Source: Cyclobacterium amurskyense | GTDB lineage: Bacteria > Bacteroidota > Bacteroidia > Cytophagales > Cyclobacteriaceae | DNA length: 64,000 bases | Assembly (NCBI RefSeq): GCF_001050135.1 | Contig: NZ_CP012040.1 | Coordinates: 3,296,001 to 3,360,000, forward strand | Reading direction: 5' to 3' | In this document: positions 52,047-60,712 of the stretch, piece by piece | Numbering within the stretch: the first letter of the stretch is position 1 | How the letters are laid out: the number at the start of each line of letters is the position of its first letter | Made by a program: the position numbers and the translations under genes | The notes under the pieces: model-generated | Seen by the model: only the letters and a program-made list of their open reading frames with translations | What the model was told of the DNA's origin: nothing | Database searches by the model: none

Positions 52047-53266
52047 GCTACTTGGAGCTTTTTGAATTTTGATTTCTCGAATTGAGTTCGAGCATATTCT
52101 TCATTTATAACTAGTGTATGTTTTCCTTCCTCAGAAGGGAATTCATACATGGCATCAGTGATGATGGCCTCACAAATAGATCTTAGCCCTCTGGCACCCA
52201 AATTGAATTCTACCGCTTTGTCCACGATAAAATCAATGCCTGACTCTTCAAACGTTAGGTCAACATTTTCCATTGCCAAGAGTTTGACGTATTGTCTTGT
52301 CAATGCATTCTTTGGTTCGGTAAGGATTAGTTTCAAAGAAGCTTTATCCAAAGGATCTAGGTGAGTCAGCACTGGCAATCTACCAATTAGTTCGGGAATA
52401 AGTCCAAATGCTTTTAAATCCTGAGCGGTAACATATTGCAATAGATTGGATCGGTCAATCTCATCCGCATTCGTCTTTTTACTGAAGCCCAAAGGCTGCG
52501 TATTTAACCTTCCTGCGATATGTCTTGCAATCCCATCAAATGCTCCCCCACAAATGAATAATATATTTTCTGTGTTTACAGAGATCATCTTTTGGTCGGG
52601 ATGCTTTCTTCCTCCCTGAGGTGGAACATTCACTATGGTGCCTTCAAGCAATTTAAGCATGGCTTGTTGTACGCCCTCACCACTAACATCCCTAGTGATA
52701 GATGGATTGTCTGATTTTCTGGCTATTTTATCAAGTTCATCGATGTATACTATACCTCGTTCTGCAGCTTCCACATTATAATCAGCGGCTTGTAGCAATC
52801 GTGTAAGAATACTTTCTACATCTTCTCCCACATATCCTGCCTCAGTCAATACTGTAGCATCTGCAATGCAAAAGGGAACCTCCAGTGTTTTAGCTAAGGT
52901 TTTAGCCAGGTAAGTTTTTCCTGTTCCGGTGTCACCTACCATGATGATATTGGACTTTTCAATCCTTACATCATCCTCGTCCTGTTTTTGTCCTAGTCTT
53001 TTGTAATGATTGTATACAGCTACAGTTAAAACCTTTTTAGCCTCCTGTTGTCCGATTACATATTGATCCAAGTAGGCCGTAAGTTCTTTAGGTTTTTTTA
53101 ATTTGAACTTAGGTTTTTTACCTTCCTTTTTCGTCTTGTCCTCTTCTCCCAGTATTTGGAAAGCTTGTTCTATACAAAAGTTACAGATATGCGCAGAAAT
53201 ACCGGATACCATAAGGTCTACGTCCTTCTTATTCCTTCCACAAAATGAACATGTTACTTGCGCCAT
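52043..53266 (-). CDS. clpX: ATP-dependent Clp protease ATPase subunit ClpX
   Basis: 407 residues. Zinc-binding start CSFCGRNKKDVDLMVSG ... ICNFC, Walker A GDTGTGKTYLAKTLA, Walker B IVYIDELDKIARK, the IGF-type loop region that binds ClpP, and the sensor RGLRSICE. It unfolds tagged proteins and feeds them to ClpP. Follows clpP by 7 nt on the minus strand. Convergent with lpxB with stop codons overlapping (TTAA). Confidence 0.97.
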   Translation of the reverse strand: MAQVTCSFCGRNKKDVDLMVSGISAHICNFCIEQAFQILGEEDKTKKEGKKPKFKLKKPKELTAYLDQYVIGQQEAKKVLTVAVYNHYKRLGQKQDEDDVRIEKSNIIMVGDTGTGKTYLAKTLAKTLEVPFCIADATVLTEAGYVGEDVESILTRLLQAADYNVEAAERGIVYIDELDKIARKSDNPSITRDVSGEGVQQAMLKLLEGTIVNVPPQGGRKHPDQKMISVNTENILFICGGAFDGIARHIAGRLNTQPLGFSKKTNADEIDRSNLLQYVTAQDLKAFGLIPELIGRLPVLTHLDPLDKASLKLILTEPKNALTRQYVKLLAMENVDLTFEESGIDFIVDKAVEFNLGARGLRSICEAIITDAMYEFPSEEGKHTLVINEEYARTQFEKSKFKKLQVA

Positions 53267-53273
53267 TCAGATT

Positions 53274-53945
53274 TTATTTTACTTTTTTCGTCAATACTTC
53301 ATCAATCAAGCCGTATTCTTTGGCTGCTGATGCTCTCATCCAATAATCTCTGTCAGAGTCGATTTCAATTTGCTCTATGCTTTTGCCACTGTGTTCGGCA
53401 AGTATTTCATAAAGCTCCTTTCTTAATTCCAGAATTTGTCTTACTGAAATTTCCATGTCCTTGGACTGACCTTGCATTCCTCCTGAAGGCTGATGTATCA
53501 TGATCCTTGCGTGAGGCAAAGCAGCACGTTTTCCAGCGGCCCCACCTGCAAGCAATACAGCTCCCATAGAAGCAGCAAGTCCTGTACAGATTGTTCCTAC
53601 TTCAGGGTTAATGTACTGCATGGTGTCATAGATCCCCAAACCTGCATATACAGAACCTCCTGGGCTGTTGACATACAATAAGATGTCCTTTTTGGCATCC
53701 ACAGACTCCAAAAATAACAATTGAGCAGTGATGATATTGGCTATGTGGTCATCTACTCCTGTCCCTAGAAAAATAATTCTATCCATTATTAATCTGGAAA
53801 AGACATCAATTTCCCGGAAATTAGTAGGACGTTCTTCAATGACTGCACGTGTCATATTTTCCACAGAATGGATATATTGGTCAAAGGTATTGCCACTAAT
53901 GCCCTGGCCTTTGACTGCGAATTTTCTGAATTCCTCTTTATTCAT
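53274..53945 (-). CDS. clpP: ATP-dependent Clp protease proteolytic subunit
   Basis: 223 residues from the ATG at 53945; the longer frame runs through the upstream terminator and promoter and is rejected. Catalytic triad S126 (TGLAASMGAVLL), H151 (IMIHQPSGG) and D200 (DSDRD). Normal for a Bacteroidota ClpP with a short N-terminal propeptide. Member of the tig-clpP-clpX cluster; a terminator-like hairpin and a -7 box lie between tig and clpP, so it may have its own promoter. Confidence 0.96.
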   Translation of the reverse strand: MNKEEFRKFAVKGQGISGNTFDQYIHSVENMTRAVIEERPTNFREIDVFSRLIMDRIIFLGTGVDDHIANIITAQLLFLESVDAKKDILLYVNSPGGSVYAGLGIYDTMQYINPEVGTICTGLAASMGAVLLAGGAAGKRAALPHARIMIHQPSGGMQGQSKDMEISVRQILELRKELYEILAEHSGKSIEQIEIDSDRDYWMRASAAKEYGLIDEVLTKKVK

Positions 53946-53971
53946 TTCTACTTTTCTCTTTGTTAATGTTA

Positions 53972-53979
53972 CAAAAATA
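53972..53979 (-). promoter_or_regulatory. -7 promoter element for clpP (TATTTTTG)
   Basis: On the minus strand TATTTTTG matches TAnnTTTG, directly after the terminator-like hairpin and 26 nt before the clpP ATG. Confidence 0.45.
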
Positions 53980-53980
53980 A

Positions 53981-54006
53981 AAAAAGCCCTTAGATAAGGA
54001 CTTTTT
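53981..54006 (-). terminator. Terminator-like hairpin between tig and clpP
   Basis: AAAAAGCCCTTA and TAAGGACTTTTT form a stem with one mismatch and a 2-nt loop, with T-rich flanks. It ends tig (stop at 54028) and would lower read-through into clpP. Confidence 0.6.
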
Positions 54007-54027
54007 ATTAACAAAAAATTTTTAGAA

Positions 54028-55356
54028 TTAGTTTTCGAGTAGTTCTTTAAACTTTTCTACTCCGATCTTTTCTTCTTTTAAATCGATCTTGCTTTTGACA
54101 AAATCAAGGACCTTTTCATTTTGAACCGAAGTCATCATTTGCATATAGTTTTTACCTTCATTCCCCTGAAGGTAATTTTGCAAAAACATATCCATATTGT
54201 CCTCAAGTTGTGCGCCCATTCCGGATGAGGCCAACTGCTCACGAATCATTTCTTTTGTCTTTTCAATGACATCTTCGTGCTCAGCTTTTATATCGTTGTC
54301 TTTTGATATTTTATTAGAAATCAAAGACCATGTCAATTGCTTGGCATAAGCAGGGAATTCTTTCTCCACATCCTCATTGCTTACCTTGCCATCATTGGCA
54401 CGGATCAACCATTCTTTCAGGAATGCTTCAGGAAGGTCAAGTTTATGGTTAGAAATAAGGCCATCTTTGATCTGTTCTTCATTGAACACCTTAATTTCTT
54501 TTTGATAGTTTTCACTTAAGATGGTTTTTACCTTCTCAAGAAATTCTTCTTCAGTTGAAACCTGATCAGGACCAAAAACTTTATCGAATAGTTCTTGATC
54601 TAATTGTGCTTCCTCAGTTCTATTGATGTTTTGAACAGTGAAAGTAAATTCACCTTTAAGGTTTTCAGCAGCTTCCTTGCTAATATTTAATGCTTCAGCA
54701 ATATCTCCTTTAATTGCTTTAGAAGGGTCGAAAGAAATAGTGTCTTCTTTTTTAACTCCCAAGAATTTTTTAACTGTTCTGCCATCCAAGCTACTTAAAG
54801 GGATAGATAGGTTTTCTTCATAAGAACCATCAACCGCTTTAAGATCTCCGTAAAGAAAATCATTTTCTTCACTTACCTCAGGATTGGTCATTTTACCGTA
54901 TTGCTTCTTGATGTTTTCAATAGCTTCATTTACTTCCTTATCAGAAAGTGCTATTTCATACACCTTAGCATCTATTTTTTGGTCAAGGTTAAGGTCAATA
55001 TTTTCTACAAAACCAATTTTGTAACCAAATTCGAAATCTTTTTGCTTTTTCCAGTCAATGTTCTGACTGTCTTCTTCAGAGGGTATAGGATCACCCAATA
55101 CTTCAAAATCCTGTTCTTTTAAAAAATCATTTAAGGATTTGGACAAAATGGTATTTATTTCTTCTACCAATACTGATGTGCCATAAAGGTTTTTAACCAT
55201 TGTAAAAGGAGCCTTACCAGGTCTGAATCCTTTGATATTGGCTTTTTTAGCGTAGTCTTTTATTTTGGCATCAACAGTTTGTTGATAATCTGCTTCCCCA
55301 AGTTTAATCTTTACTGAGGCTTCATTGGCAGCATGTTTGTCTAATGTAATTTCCAA
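54028..55356 (-). CDS. tig: Trigger factor
   Basis: 442 residues. A ribosome-bound chaperone: the N-terminal ribosome-binding domain carries the signature GFRPGKAPFTMV at about residues 42-53 (GFRxGKxP). The middle is usually a PPIase domain; here residues about 150-245 keep the spacing but have weak FKBP-type residues. The C-terminal helical chaperone region follows. Acts in the same proteostasis cluster as clpP and clpX. tRNA-Leu lies 90 nt upstream. Confidence 0.94.
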   Translation of the reverse strand: MEITLDKHAANEASVKIKLGEADYQQTVDAKIKDYAKKANIKGFRPGKAPFTMVKNLYGTSVLVEEINTILSKSLNDFLKEQDFEVLGDPIPSEEDSQNIDWKKQKDFEFGYKIGFVENIDLNLDQKIDAKVYEIALSDKEVNEAIENIKKQYGKMTNPEVSEENDFLYGDLKAVDGSYEENLSIPLSSLDGRTVKKFLGVKKEDTISFDPSKAIKGDIAEALNISKEAAENLKGEFTFTVQNINRTEEAQLDQELFDKVFGPDQVSTEEEFLEKVKTILSENYQKEIKVFNEEQIKDGLISNHKLDLPEAFLKEWLIRANDGKVSNEDVEKEFPAYAKQLTWSLISNKISKDNDIKAEHEDVIEKTKEMIREQLASSGMGAQLEDNMDMFLQNYLQGNEGKNYMQMMTSVQNEKVLDFVKSKIDLKEEKIGVEKFKELLEN

Positions 55357-55446
55357 GGGATCTGAATTTAATGTTTACCTATAACAAAAACCCTCCATCC
55401 TGATTTACCAAAAGGCAGTTATCAAGATCGAGGGATTTAATGGGTG

Positions 55447-55528
55447 TGCGGATGGAGGGACTCGAACCCCCATGCCTCGCGGCGCTAGATCCTAAGTCTA
55501 GTGCGTCTACCAATTTCGCCACATCCGC
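55447..55528 (-). tRNA. tRNA-Leu (anticodon TAG)
   Basis: Read on the minus strand, 82 nt: acceptor GCGGATG pairs with CATCCGC plus discriminator A. The D arm is GTGGCGAAATTGGTAGACGC, the anticodon stem CTAGA/TCTAG holds loop CTTAGGA with anticodon TAG, there is a long variable arm (class II), and the T arm has GGGGGTTCGAGTCCC. CCA is not encoded. It decodes CUA-type leucine codons. Confidence 0.96.
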
Positions 55529-55756
55529 AAATAAATAAATAAATTGTCTACTAATATTACCTTATGTAATAAACGGGAAAATAATTTCCATCATCCCTGT
55601 CTATCTTTACATTCAAGTCTACTTGAAGGCTTGTTTTTAATGTGGTGCAAAGGTAATAATCAATTTTAAAGTTTCAATACTTTTGCCAAAAAAAAATTAA
55701 AATTTTACTTAAGATTTTGATTCCGTAGTCTGGAAATATTTTATAACTTGTATCGT

Positions 55757-57976
55757 ATGATCAAAGTTGATATAGAAGAAGAGCGAAAAGAAATTCTCAA
55801 ACGTTACAGGAAACTTTTGAGATTGGCTAAGCCATTGCTTAAATCGGGCGATGCCAAGTTGATCAAAAAAGCTTTCAATGTAGCTAGTGAAGCCCATAAA
55901 GAAATGAGGCGCAAATCTGGAGAACCATATATCTATCACCCATTGGAGGTTGCTCTAATTTGTGTTGAAGAAATAGGTCTGGGTACGACCAGTATTGTTG
56001 CTGCCCTGCTTCATGATGTTGTAGAGGATACAGACATGGAGTTGGAAGATATAGAAAGGGAATTTGGTGTGAAGGTTGCCCAAATTATAGATGGGCTTAC
56101 CAAAATTGCTGGTGTTTTCGATTATGGCTCTTCACAACAGGCAGAGAACTTTAGAAAGATGCTTCTTACGCTTTCTGACGATGTACGAGTGATCCTTATC
56201 AAATTAGCTGACCGGCTAAACAATATGCGTACACTTGATTCAATGCCTCGCCACAAGCAATTGAAGATCGGTTCTGAAACCAAATACCTGTATGCACCAT
56301 TGGCTCATCGCCTGGGCTTGTATTCTATTAAGTCCGAACTCGAGGATCTGCATCTTAAGTTTATGGACAAAGAAGCTTATGATTTTATTACAAAAAAGAT
56401 CAGTGATACCAGAGTTTCTCGAAATAAGTTTATAAAAACCTTTATAACACCCATAGAGAAAGAGTTGGAAGAGCAAGGCTTTAAATTTGTAATTAAAGGG
56501 AGGCCCAAGTCTGTTTACTCCATTTACAATAAAATGAAGTCCCAAAACATCCCCTTTGAGGAGGTGTTTGATTTGTTTGCCATCAGAATAATCATCGATA
56601 CAACTTATGAAAATGAAAAAGCGGCTTGTTGGCAGGTGTATTCCATAGTTACAGACTTTTACAGACCAAATCCAAACAGACTCAGAGATTGGATTAGTAC
56701 TCCTAGGGCAAACGGATACGAATCATTGCATACCACTGCCATGAGCCAAACAGGACAATGGGTGGAAGTTCAAATCCGAACTCAGCGAATGGATGACATA
56801 GCCGAAAGGGGGTATGCAGCTCATTGGAAGTACAAGGAGAAGGAAAACGCCCCTGAAAAAGCAGCTGGAAGCCTTGATGAATGGATTACTCAGGTGCGGA
56901 CCTTGTTGGAGAACAATGATGGTTCTGCTATTGAGTTTATGGATGATTTCAGAGGGAACTTATTTCATGATGAAGTTTTCGTATTTACCCCAAAGGGAGA
57001 CCTGAAAGTGTTGCCATTTGGTGCTACTGCTCTGGATTTTGCCTTTGAAATACATACTGAAGTTGGAGCCAAATGTATAGGGGCCAAGGTAAACCAAAAA
57101 CTGGTTTCAATTGGTCACAAACTAAAAAATGGGGATCAGGTTGAAATTCTAACTTCCAATAAACAAAGACCCAATGAAGATTGGCTAAAATCTGTCGTTA
57201 CTTCTAGAGCCAAATCCAAAATAAAAGACGCCCTTAAGGAAGAAAAAAAGGGCTTTATGATGGATGGAAAGGAAATTGTTCAAAGAAAGCTGAAACAAAT
57301 GAAGCTTGACTTTTCCTCAGAGATAGTGGAACAGTTAAGGGCCTTTTTTGAAACAAAAACCACTTCAGAGTTTTATTATAAAGTCGGCAAAGGTATTATA
57401 GATGCTACTTCAATAAAAAGTTTTAAAGATTTTAAGCAGCAGAAGAAATCTAAAAAAGGACCTCAATTAAATTTTACAGACGAAAAATCGTTCACCAAGG
57501 AGATTAAAAACTTAAAGGGGCCAGAGCATGATCAGTTATTGATCGGCGAAGACATGGATGTAGTGGATTATGTATTGGCAAAATGCTGTAATCCTATCCC
57601 TGGAGACGCGGTTTTTGGTTTTGTTACGGTCAATGAAGGGATTAAAATCCATAGGACAGCTTGTCCCAATGCCCTTGAACTTATGTCCAATCATGGGAAC
57701 AGAGTGATCAAGGCCCGATGGACCAGCCAACAGCAAATTGCATTTTTGGCAGGTTTGAAGATTATTGGGACAGATAGGGTAGGCTTGATAAGTGATCTTA
57801 CCAAGGTTATCTCTAACGAATTAAAGGTGAATATGCGCTCTATTACAGTTGATTCCGATAGGGGGATTTTTGAGGGAAGTATAAAATTGTATGTAGATAG
57901 TACCAACCATCTTGAGAAACTAATCGACAATTTATCAAAGGTTCAAGGCGTTCTTAAAGTGTCTCGGTTTGATTAG
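55757..57976 (+). CDS. spoT: Bifunctional (p)ppGpp synthetase/hydrolase (RelA/SpoT homologue)
   Basis: 739 residues from the ATG at 55757; a TTG three codons upstream is less likely. HD hydrolase with H86-D87...E90-D91 (LLHDVVEDTD), synthetase domain (IYNKMKSQN, VFDLFAIRIIID, STPRANGYESLHTTAM), TGS domain (VFVFTPKGDLKVLPFGATALDFAFEIH) and a C-terminal ACT domain. Both active sites look intact, so the protein likely makes and degrades the stringent-response nucleotides. It is the only RSH protein in the window. I use spoT for a bifunctional RSH; some annotations call it relA or rsh. Confidence 0.95.
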   Translation: MIKVDIEEERKEILKRYRKLLRLAKPLLKSGDAKLIKKAFNVASEAHKEMRRKSGEPYIYHPLEVALICVEEIGLGTTSIVAALLHDVVEDTDMELEDIEREFGVKVAQIIDGLTKIAGVFDYGSSQQAENFRKMLLTLSDDVRVILIKLADRLNNMRTLDSMPRHKQLKIGSETKYLYAPLAHRLGLYSIKSELEDLHLKFMDKEAYDFITKKISDTRVSRNKFIKTFITPIEKELEEQGFKFVIKGRPKSVYSIYNKMKSQNIPFEEVFDLFAIRIIIDTTYENEKAACWQVYSIVTDFYRPNPNRLRDWISTPRANGYESLHTTAMSQTGQWVEVQIRTQRMDDIAERGYAAHWKYKEKENAPEKAAGSLDEWITQVRTLLENNDGSAIEFMDDFRGNLFHDEVFVFTPKGDLKVLPFGATALDFAFEIHTEVGAKCIGAKVNQKLVSIGHKLKNGDQVEILTSNKQRPNEDWLKSVVTSRAKSKIKDALKEEKKGFMMDGKEIVQRKLKQMKLDFSSEIVEQLRAFFETKTTSEFYYKVGKGIIDATSIKSFKDFKQQKKSKKGPQLNFTDEKSFTKEIKNLKGPEHDQLLIGEDMDVVDYVLAKCCNPIPGDAVFGFVTVNEGIKIHRTACPNALELMSNHGNRVIKARWTSQQQIAFLAGLKIIGTDRVGLISDLTKVISNELKVNMRSITVDSDRGIFEGSIKLYVDSTNHLEKLIDNLSKVQGVLKVSRFD

Positions 57977-58010
57977 CAGAGTTAAATCATCCATTTTTAA
58001 ATAAGAACAG

Positions 58011-58018
58011 TATATTTG
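58011..58018 (+). promoter_or_regulatory. -7 promoter element for the Fur-family gene (TATATTTG)
   Basis: TATATTTG matches TAnnTTTG and ends 16 nt before the ATG. It may be overlapped by the regulator's own operator, but I see no clear 19-bp Fur/PerR palindrome. Confidence 0.5.
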
Positions 58019-58034
58019 TAAAAAAAATGAAAGT

Positions 58035-58529
58035 ATGGCTTCAACTGAAAGTCTTTACGAAAAGGTAAAGAAAATATTCACCGCCTATTTGGAGAATAAA
58101 AAACTTAGGAAGACACCGGAGAGGTATGCGATTTTAGAGGAGATTTATAGCAGAGGCGGGCATTTCGATGTAGAAGGGCTATACATTAGTATGAAAAACA
58201 AAAACTACCGGGTGAGTAGGGCTACTGTTTACAATACCCTCGATTTGTTGGTAGAATGCGACCTTGTAACCAAACATCAATTCGGTAAGAACCTTGCGCA
58301 ATATGAAAAGTCTTACGGGTATAAGCAACATGACCACCTAATTTGCACCGAATGCCATCAAGTTAAGGAGTTTTGCGATCCCCGTATCCAAAATATTCAA
58401 AACACCGTTGGGGAAATTCTAAATTTCAATATCATCCATCATTCACTTTTGCTCTATGGCAATTGTACTGATGATAATTGTGAGTATAAAACTAACCCAC
58501 CTGCGGAAAAAATTAAAAATAAATTATAA
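58035..58529 (+). CDS. Fur-family transcriptional regulator
   Basis: 164 residues. Winged helix (about 1-90: KLRKTPERYAILEEIYSRGGHFDVEGLYI, then VSRATVYNTLDLLVECDLV), and a dimer/metal domain with HDHLICTECHQVKEFCDP (first CxxC of a structural zinc) and CTDDNCEYK near the end (second Cys pair). Metal specificity (iron, peroxide/Per or zinc) cannot be read from this. It is followed 3 nt later by a STAS-domain gene, so they form an operon. Confidence 0.9.
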   Translation: MASTESLYEKVKKIFTAYLENKKLRKTPERYAILEEIYSRGGHFDVEGLYISMKNKNYRVSRATVYNTLDLLVECDLVTKHQFGKNLAQYEKSYGYKQHDHLICTECHQVKEFCDPRIQNIQNTVGEILNFNIIHHSLLLYGNCTDDNCEYKTNPPAEKIKNKL

Positions 58530-58532
58530 TCC

Positions 58533-58877
58533 ATGAAAGCAGAATTTCATTCGAAAATAGAAAACAATTCTTTGCTACTAAAGATCAAAGGAGATTTGAT
58601 CGGTGATGACTCAGGCCCTCGATTGGTTGGCCTGGTTTCTGATGGCTTGCAGGATGGAGTGAAAAATTGTATTATTGATCTAAGTGAGGTCAGGTACATT
58701 AGTTCAAGCGGAATTGGCGTTTTGATAACAGTACTTACAAAAATGAGAAATGCCGGAGGAGAAGTTTACCTTGCATCACCGTCAGAACATGTCAAAAAGC
58801 TACTAATTATCACAAAACTCAATAATATTTTTAACGTTTTTGACACTTTAGAAGAGGTGTTGAAACAATTTAAATAA
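58533..58877 (+). CDS. STAS-domain anti-sigma factor antagonist-like protein
   Basis: 114 residues. The STAS fold includes LLLKIKGDLIGDD, then CIIDLSEVRYISSSGIGVLITVLTKMRNAGGEVYLA, where S in ISSSGIG is the position phosphorylated by anti-sigma kinases. It ends with KLLIITKLNNIFNVFDTLEEVL. No partner kinase or phosphatase is near. Operon with the Fur-family gene. Confidence 0.9.
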   Translation: MKAEFHSKIENNSLLLKIKGDLIGDDSGPRLVGLVSDGLQDGVKNCIIDLSEVRYISSSGIGVLITVLTKMRNAGGEVYLASPSEHVKKLLIITKLNNIFNVFDTLEEVLKQFK

Positions 58878-58992
58878 ACTTTAAGCTTTATTTGTAGAAT
58901 AAAATTTAGCTTGGAAGTTGTAAATTTTTATAAACATGACAATCTTCACGTCGAATTTTGACAGAAGGCTGTAATACTTATTTAAAAATAAA

Positions 58993-60264
58993 ATGAAAAT
59001 GGACGTTCTTTTAGGTCTCCAATGGGGTGACGAAGGCAAGGGAAAAGTAGTGGACTATCTAGCGCCAAACTATGAAATGGTAGCCAGATTTCAAGGGGGC
59101 CCTAATGCTGGTCATACCTTAGAGTTTGATGGGATCAAACATGTTTTGCACCAAATCCCGAGTGGGATCTTTAGGGAGAACATCCAAAATATAATTGGCA
59201 ATGGTGTAGTCCTTGACCCAGTTGTATTGAGGAAAGAAATCAAAAACTTGGAAAAGTTTAATATTGATTTCAGTAAAAATATGGCAATTTCAAAGAAAGC
59301 CACCATCATATTGCCTACCCATAAATTATTGGATGCGGCTTATGAGAAATCCAAAGGAGATAAAAAGATTGGCTCCACCTTAAAAGGAATCGGACCTACT
59401 TACCAGGATAAAATTGGAAGGGTTGCTTTAAGAGTAGGGGACATGTTGTCTCCTGACTTTAAGGAGAAATACCATGATTTGGTACAGCGCCATAAAACAA
59501 TACTAGATTATTATGATTTCGGTTTACAGGACCTGCCAACTTTGGAGGCAGATTTCTTTGAAGCGGTGACCTTTTTCAAATCCCTAAGACTTATCGAAAC
59601 GGAATTTGAAGTGAATGCTGCCATTAAATCTGGAAAAAAGGTGCTTGCTGAAGGTGCGCAAGGTTCTCTTTTGGATATAGATTTCGGTAGTTATCCGTTT
59701 GTTACAAGTAGTAGTACTATGGCCGCTGGTGCCTGTACTGGACTGGGTGTACCTCCTTCCTCCATTGGAGAAGTGTTCGGGATATTCAAAGCTTATTGTA
59801 CACGAGTAGGCAGTGGACCTTTCCCAACCGAGCTTTTTGATGAGGACGGAGAGCAAATGCGTAAAGATGGTAACGAATTCGGTTCTACTACAGGTAGGGC
59901 TAGAAGATGTGGATGGATAGATCTTCCAGCTCTTAAATACTCTATCATGGTCAATGGAGTTACCCAGCTCTTCATGATGAAAGGAGATGTGCTGAATGGA
60001 TTTGAAAACATTAAAATCTGTACTGAGTACAAATTGGGAGATGGAAACACTTCTGACCAACAGTATCTCAATGGGACTACAGAGGGAATTCAACCCGTTT
60101 ATGAAACAATGAAAGGTTGGAATTGCAGTTTGGAAGGGATCACTAAATATGAAGATTTTCCTGAAGAACTTAAAGCTTACGTTACTTTCCTTGAAAAAGA
60201 ACTTCAGGTACCTATCAAAATGGTGTCTGTAGGACCGGATAGAAAGCAAACAATTCTAAAATAA
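58993..60264 (+). CDS. purA: Adenylosuccinate synthetase
   Basis: 423 residues. Converts IMP and aspartate, with GTP, to adenylosuccinate. The GTP/IMP loop GLQWGDEGKGKVVDYL and GGPNAGHTLEFDG, the TTGRARRCGWIDLPALKY stretch and GEVFGIFKAYCTRVGSGPFPTE are all present. Start either at 58993 or at the second ATG (58999), which would give a two-residue shorter product. Followed by a strong terminator. Confidence 0.97.
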   Translation: MKMDVLLGLQWGDEGKGKVVDYLAPNYEMVARFQGGPNAGHTLEFDGIKHVLHQIPSGIFRENIQNIIGNGVVLDPVVLRKEIKNLEKFNIDFSKNMAISKKATIILPTHKLLDAAYEKSKGDKKIGSTLKGIGPTYQDKIGRVALRVGDMLSPDFKEKYHDLVQRHKTILDYYDFGLQDLPTLEADFFEAVTFFKSLRLIETEFEVNAAIKSGKKVLAEGAQGSLLDIDFGSYPFVTSSSTMAAGACTGLGVPPSSIGEVFGIFKAYCTRVGSGPFPTELFDEDGEQMRKDGNEFGSTTGRARRCGWIDLPALKYSIMVNGVTQLFMMKGDVLNGFENIKICTEYKLGDGNTSDQQYLNGTTEGIQPVYETMKGWNCSLEGITKYEDFPEELKAYVTFLEKELQVPIKMVSVGPDRKQTILK

Positions 60265-60294
60265 TAGTTTAATTTTCAAAAAAAAATATTTCGA

Positions 60295-60329
60295 GGCTTC
60301 TTCCTAATTATCAGGAAGAAGCCTTTTTT
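60295..60329 (+). terminator. Strong intrinsic terminator after purA
   Basis: GGCTTCTTCCT (60295-60305) pairs perfectly with AGGAAGAAGCC (60313-60323) around AATTATC, followed by TTTTTT. The clearest terminator in the window. Confidence 0.92.
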
Positions 60330-60712
60330 ATTTATTTTTTAATTGAGTATCTTAACTCCCTAATCCTTGATGGAAATCTAGAGAAGAGTCCTTATAACCG
60401 GGATTAATATTTAGGGTGGCTGCCCAGAGCTGTAATCAAAAAAGAATTAAGTTGTTTGAAGAGTTGGTCCATCTTCATTTTGATTTGCATTGAATCTTCA
60501 GGGTTGACCGATGATGAATTTATCAATACCTAAGATAGCCTAGCTATTGCTGTTTCAGGATTCAATTGTAAGACTGGTGTCGCGAGAAAAGCAAACCCGG
60601 CTTTTACAATTGGTTTTTACCAACATTAAAGGAGAAGTGATTCCTCCTCGAATTTTAAGGTTTATTGCCTATTTTGGCTTAAAGTTTTTACTAGCAATAG
60701 GAGAATAAGGAC
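60330..60712. other. Intergenic region, nothing firm
   Basis: About 380 bp. Weak similarity to the MITE-like ends (AACCGGGATTAATATTTAGG near 60396, and TTTATTGCCTATTTTGGCTT at 60661-60680) may be a degraded copy but is not supported well enough to call. Confidence 0.35.

Noticed and set aside
60396..60680. Possible fifth, degraded copy of the MITE-like repeat
   Set aside because: Only about 14 of 20 and 16 of 20 bases match at the two ends, the length is wrong (about 285 bp), the flanking 3-mers do not match, and the interior is not convincing.
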